A stretch of 64,000 nucleotides of DNA from Litoditis marina (Eukaryota; Nematoda; Chromadorea; Rhabditida; Rhabditidae), in assembly GCA_964036275.1 (NCBI GenBank), contig OZ038438.1, positions 5,276,978 through 5,340,977 on the forward strand, given 5' to 3'. Shown here one piece after another: positions 60,704-64,000 of this stretch (positions are counted from its first letter, which is position 1; each line of letters opens with the position of its first letter). A model generated the notes under the pieces. That model saw nothing but the letters and a program-made list of their open reading frames with translations, was not told where the DNA came from and did not search any database. Made by a program: the position numbers and the translations under genes.

Positions 60704-60978
60704 GATGCTGTTTTAGTTTTATGGTCACCTTCATCGGCTATTCTCCTCTTAGGTTGTCTGTCATGTTGTTTTTTGAGATCTTCACATCTTTTCAATGTCT
60801 CCCGAAGCGAATTTCCCGGTGATCTTCTTTCTTTACGTGGTATAAATATTGTTATGCGATAAATATGAATCGACCTTTTCCAGCTGGTTGGGCGAATGGT
60901 TACACCCATTTGGTATTTTTCTATTAGTAAACTTCACAAATATGCGTTGAGCAGACCACTCCAGACTTTTTTTGGTAG

Positions 60979-60987
60979 ATATCTGTT
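60979..60987 (+). promoter_or_regulatory. Leader-length 5' UTR after a splice acceptor, TBCD
   Basis: TTTTTTTGGTAG ends at 60978 and the ATG is at 60988, leaving only 9 nt. This is the position of a trans-splice site in spliced-leader animals. Comparable acceptors precede EME1 (AG at 48165), UBA2 (AG at 55143), CULT (46389, minus), zinc finger (41291, minus) and the orphan (42455, minus). Confidence 0.5.
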
Positions 60988-63900
60988 ATGGAAGATCCGC
61001 CTGGCATCTCTTCGCCCAGTGCTGACGACGAGTTAAATGTAGTGGGATGTATGCCACGTCTCTTACCACCCTTACACAGAGATGAACTCTTCGATATTGT
61101 TCTGCGATTGACTGAAGTTGTGAAGACGGATAGAGAAGATTTAGCTACTGTGAGTTCCTCACAGGGATCTCCCTGAAATCCTGGGCAATAGTTGGAAGAT
61201 TTTTCGCTCCAGCTGCTGTTAATTATTCGTCGGACTCCCCCCTAAAGTGCTTACATTATAATAGAAAGTTCTGAGCCGTCTTCTTGGTGGTTGATTAGCA
61301 AGAGTGTTGTCAGACCTGGTGTATAATTTCTCCGTCTCAATCTACTTTTTCAGAACAGTTTTGACCGTTATGTGAAACTTCTGGATATCTATCAGGAACA
61401 ACCCGCTATACTGGATCCTATTATTCCTCGTATCATCGAACAATTGCTAGCTTCTATTTCACTCCCTACCAGTGGTCAGTCATTATCTTTGCTATCGATA
61501 TATGCAGTGCTTGTGCGGTTAAATGGGTGGCAACTTGGATTCAAACCCTCCAATCGGTTGGCACCAATGTTTTTGAAAAATGCTGCCTATTTGTACAGTT
61601 TCGATATTAAGGAAGTGAGATAGTTGAACTGGACAAAGTGACAACCACTTCCCTTCGGTATCTGGCTCACTTGGCGAAGGTGCGAGGATACAAGGTCGTC
61701 GTTCGATTGCTGCCTCATCATGTTCGTCAAGTTGTATTGTTTCATATGGTCATAATTCATAATCATTAGTCACGAAAGTTAGCCTTTTCTTTAACTGGTA
61801 AGATATATGCATTATTGTAACATTTTTTGATTCTCTCCCAAGAAATTCGAACTGTTTACTCACTCTCTCGGACGTGGTAGATCATAATGGAAGCCTCTCC
61901 CATTTTTGTTTGATATTGCCAGTGAGACATGTCTGGAACAACTGTTCTCATTTTTAGGTTTCGTTCTTGGAAAAACTTCTTTTGGCTCTAGAGCTCTATG
62001 CAGAAGAAGTTGGTCAAGATTTGCTGGAAAGAAGAATGCTATTATTCTGGCTTTGGATTGTTTGTAAGAATCCGTTCAGTTTCTCCAAGTACGTTTATTT
62101 TTCTTTGATTTGATTCGGGTTGCTTGGATTTTCTCTCAAAGTAGGCTTTCTCCACTCTAGGTATCGGCGTCTGAGAGAATTTTCGTGATTAGAGCATGTG
62201 ACCGTTTGGCGAGTGCACTACACACACTTATGATTCAAAATAAGCTTAGTTGTTCACGGATATAAGAATATGTTCTTGCACGAAATGTAAGGGAAGTTAC
62301 AGTCACATTCCTTAACGATATCTCTTATGATTGACATTCACGGTCACAATCTTGAAAGTTGACTAGTATGCAATAAGGATCCGTGTGTTTCTAGGTTCGA
62401 TCCTATCAATCAACAGGGTAGAACACTGAAACGTATATTCGAAGTTGCTCTTCCTTATGTCAAGTCTGTTAAGAATAATGGCTGTCAGGTAAGTGCTGTA
62501 TTTACAGTTCGCATTCAATGGCTATTTAAAAACAATGCGCAAAATGTCTAGAATAGAAGTTGAAAAATGAAGCATAAAAGTTATACGTCAAGTCACTGCT
62601 GTATTACTTTCTAGGGTGCCGCTGCTTTGGTAATCTCACAGTGTTTGGCGAGAAACGACGGTTTTCATCTCATATCTGATGTCGTATCATCAACTCTAGA
62701 TGATTTAACTGCTACCAGTAGCTGTCTACACGGTAGCCTCGTACTGCTGCTCGCCATCTTGAAACATGTGAGCTGTTTAGATGATCTTTTCATTACATTT
62801 GTTTGTTAGCGATTCTTCTGTTGTAATCAGTATCGTTTTTCATTTGTGACATCACTTGTGCCTGGAAAAAGTACAGTTCTATGTTTGGTATGCGTTCGCA
62901 GTATAGTAGAGTACATTGAACATGTATTACTTTCAGTTGATCTGTTTCTCACTTGTTTCAGGTGGATAGAGTGCATGTACTGCCTCAAGTAGACCGAATC
63001 ACCGCCTCTATCCGACCCTTCGTTCCACTCACATCTGATGATGTGCTTGTGAGAAAGAATGTGGTGAAGATGGTCCAGCGACTGGCGCAGGTTCTCCTCC
63101 GTCCGCGAGTTGCATCTTGGCGGTACAGGTGTGCAAATTAGAGCCATACATCAAAACTAGCACGATACAACGAAGCAAAAGGCCACACATTTTCGAACTT
63201 TGAAGTTTGTTTTATGTTCGAATTTCTCAACGATTGGCTAATCATTTACTGTTAGCGATTAACCGGGATCCTGGTTAACTGGTTTGGAATCTCAAAATGC
63301 GGTGTAAAAACAAGTTACTAGAAAAAAAAGGTTAACTAGTCCATTGGAACGCGGCTGGTGGCTATCTGTTGTGGTTAATGGAGTACCCGGTCCCTCGTGG
63401 AATCGACCTGATTACAAGCGTGCTATTTGATTCTCGAGAAGACTTCAATGTTGTTTCAATATACCACGTGTTTGTTTATATAGTATTGCTTTGCTGTGCT
63501 CGAATGAATAAGTTTCAGACGCGGTCGCCGGAAGTTGGAGGATAATTTGCCGTCGACTGACAGCAATGGGGCCTCATCCCGCGATGAGAGTGGAGAGACA
63601 GCGTTGCTGACAGAGGACGATGATGAGACGGATGCGGAACCCCATCCATTGGTCAGTTGCTTCTATTTATTCATCTACATTCGAAGAATGTGGCACTCGC
63701 TCATCAGACAGAGGAAAGAACTGATATATTAGATTATTTATTTGAACAAAATATATTTGTGTCAATAGGTCGTTTGGGATGTTATAGCACATTCATATAA
63801 CTAGATCGAGATAATTGAAGATATATGATTTTGAATGGTTCACAGTTGTTTGTACATTGTTGTAACGGAGATCTTGTAGGTTTTTCCTCTCACACGTGTA

Positions 63901-64000
63901 GAAGCACTTGCGTTATCGTATACTATTGTCAGATGTTGCAGGTTGAATGGGCGCTAGAGTGTGCGCTTCTGGCGTTGTGCGACGATGATACCACTGTTCG
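60988..64000 (+). CDS. TBCD: Tubulin-folding cofactor D, N-terminal part
   Basis: Cofactor D captures beta-tubulin during assembly of the alpha/beta dimer in the cytosol. Exons 60988-61149, 61354-61474, 61624-61730, 61958-62088, 62395-62488, 62615-62767, 62962-63128, 63519-63651 and 63942-64000 (cut by the window edge) join in phase to about 375 residues. Matches to the family include LLDIYQEQPAILDPII, KVRGYKVVVRLLPH, ERRMLLFWLWI...NPFSFSKFDP, VVKMVQRLAQVLLRPRVASW then RYR, and the acidic LTEDDDETD. The fold is HEAT-like helical. Remaining exons lie downstream of the window. Its position 284 bp after UBA2 with a leader-type acceptor suggests a shared pre-mRNA. Confidence 0.93.

Overview
This is animal nuclear DNA with many short exons separated by GT-AG introns, from about 33 nt to several kb long. 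Exons are clearly more GC-rich than the introns and spacers. The protein families (dystrophin, EME1, UBA2, TBCD, a secreted CULT-domain protein) are metazoan. Almost every gene whose start is visible has a T-rich ...AG 3' splice site only 4-17 nt upstream of its ATG, and gene pairs sit about 290 bp apart on the same strand. That pattern suggests an invertebrate with spliced-leader trans-splicing (nematodes, flatworms and rotifers are examples). I cannot name the species. All exon models below were built by hand from splice sites, phase continuity and protein similarity. No search was run.

Layout. 3-23647 (+): the 3' part of a dystrophin gene, 37 exons giving 1,675 in-frame residues to the stop. 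It has spectrin-like repeats, a WW domain, EF-hand-like domains, a ZZ zinc finger and C-terminal coiled coils. Its introns are crowded with MITEs, tRNA-derived SINE copies, a 30-bp minisatellite and a ~1.9 kb G-rich satellite. 23648-25659: 3' flank with an ETS/E-box/CRE cluster. 25660-27123 (-): small cysteine-rich, probably surface-anchored protein. 27608-28540 (+): unrecognised multi-exon gene. 28541-38371: mostly repeats (simple sequence, hAT-like and TTAA MITEs) with one tentative minus-strand coiled-coil gene. 38372-42450 (-): a 153-residue orphan followed 295 bp later by a five-finger C2H2 gene. 43540-46379 (-): secreted CULT-domain protein. 46448-47837: an intact-looking 1.39 kb Mutator-like non-autonomous transposon with a perfect 9-bp target duplication. 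48175-51686 (+): EME1-like subunit. 52011-52480 (-): tentative 98-residue membrane protein with very small introns. 55152-60703 (+): UBA2 (SAE2). 60988-64000 (+): first ~375 residues of tubulin-folding cofactor D, 284 bp after UBA2.

The genes are ordinary housekeeping or muscle genes and do not form one pathway. The distinctive content is the mobile DNA. At least six TIR-type non-autonomous families are present, several with verifiable target-site duplications. One has a related empty site in this same window, and one copy is nested inside another. The leader-acceptor and operon-like arrangement is the other notable signal.
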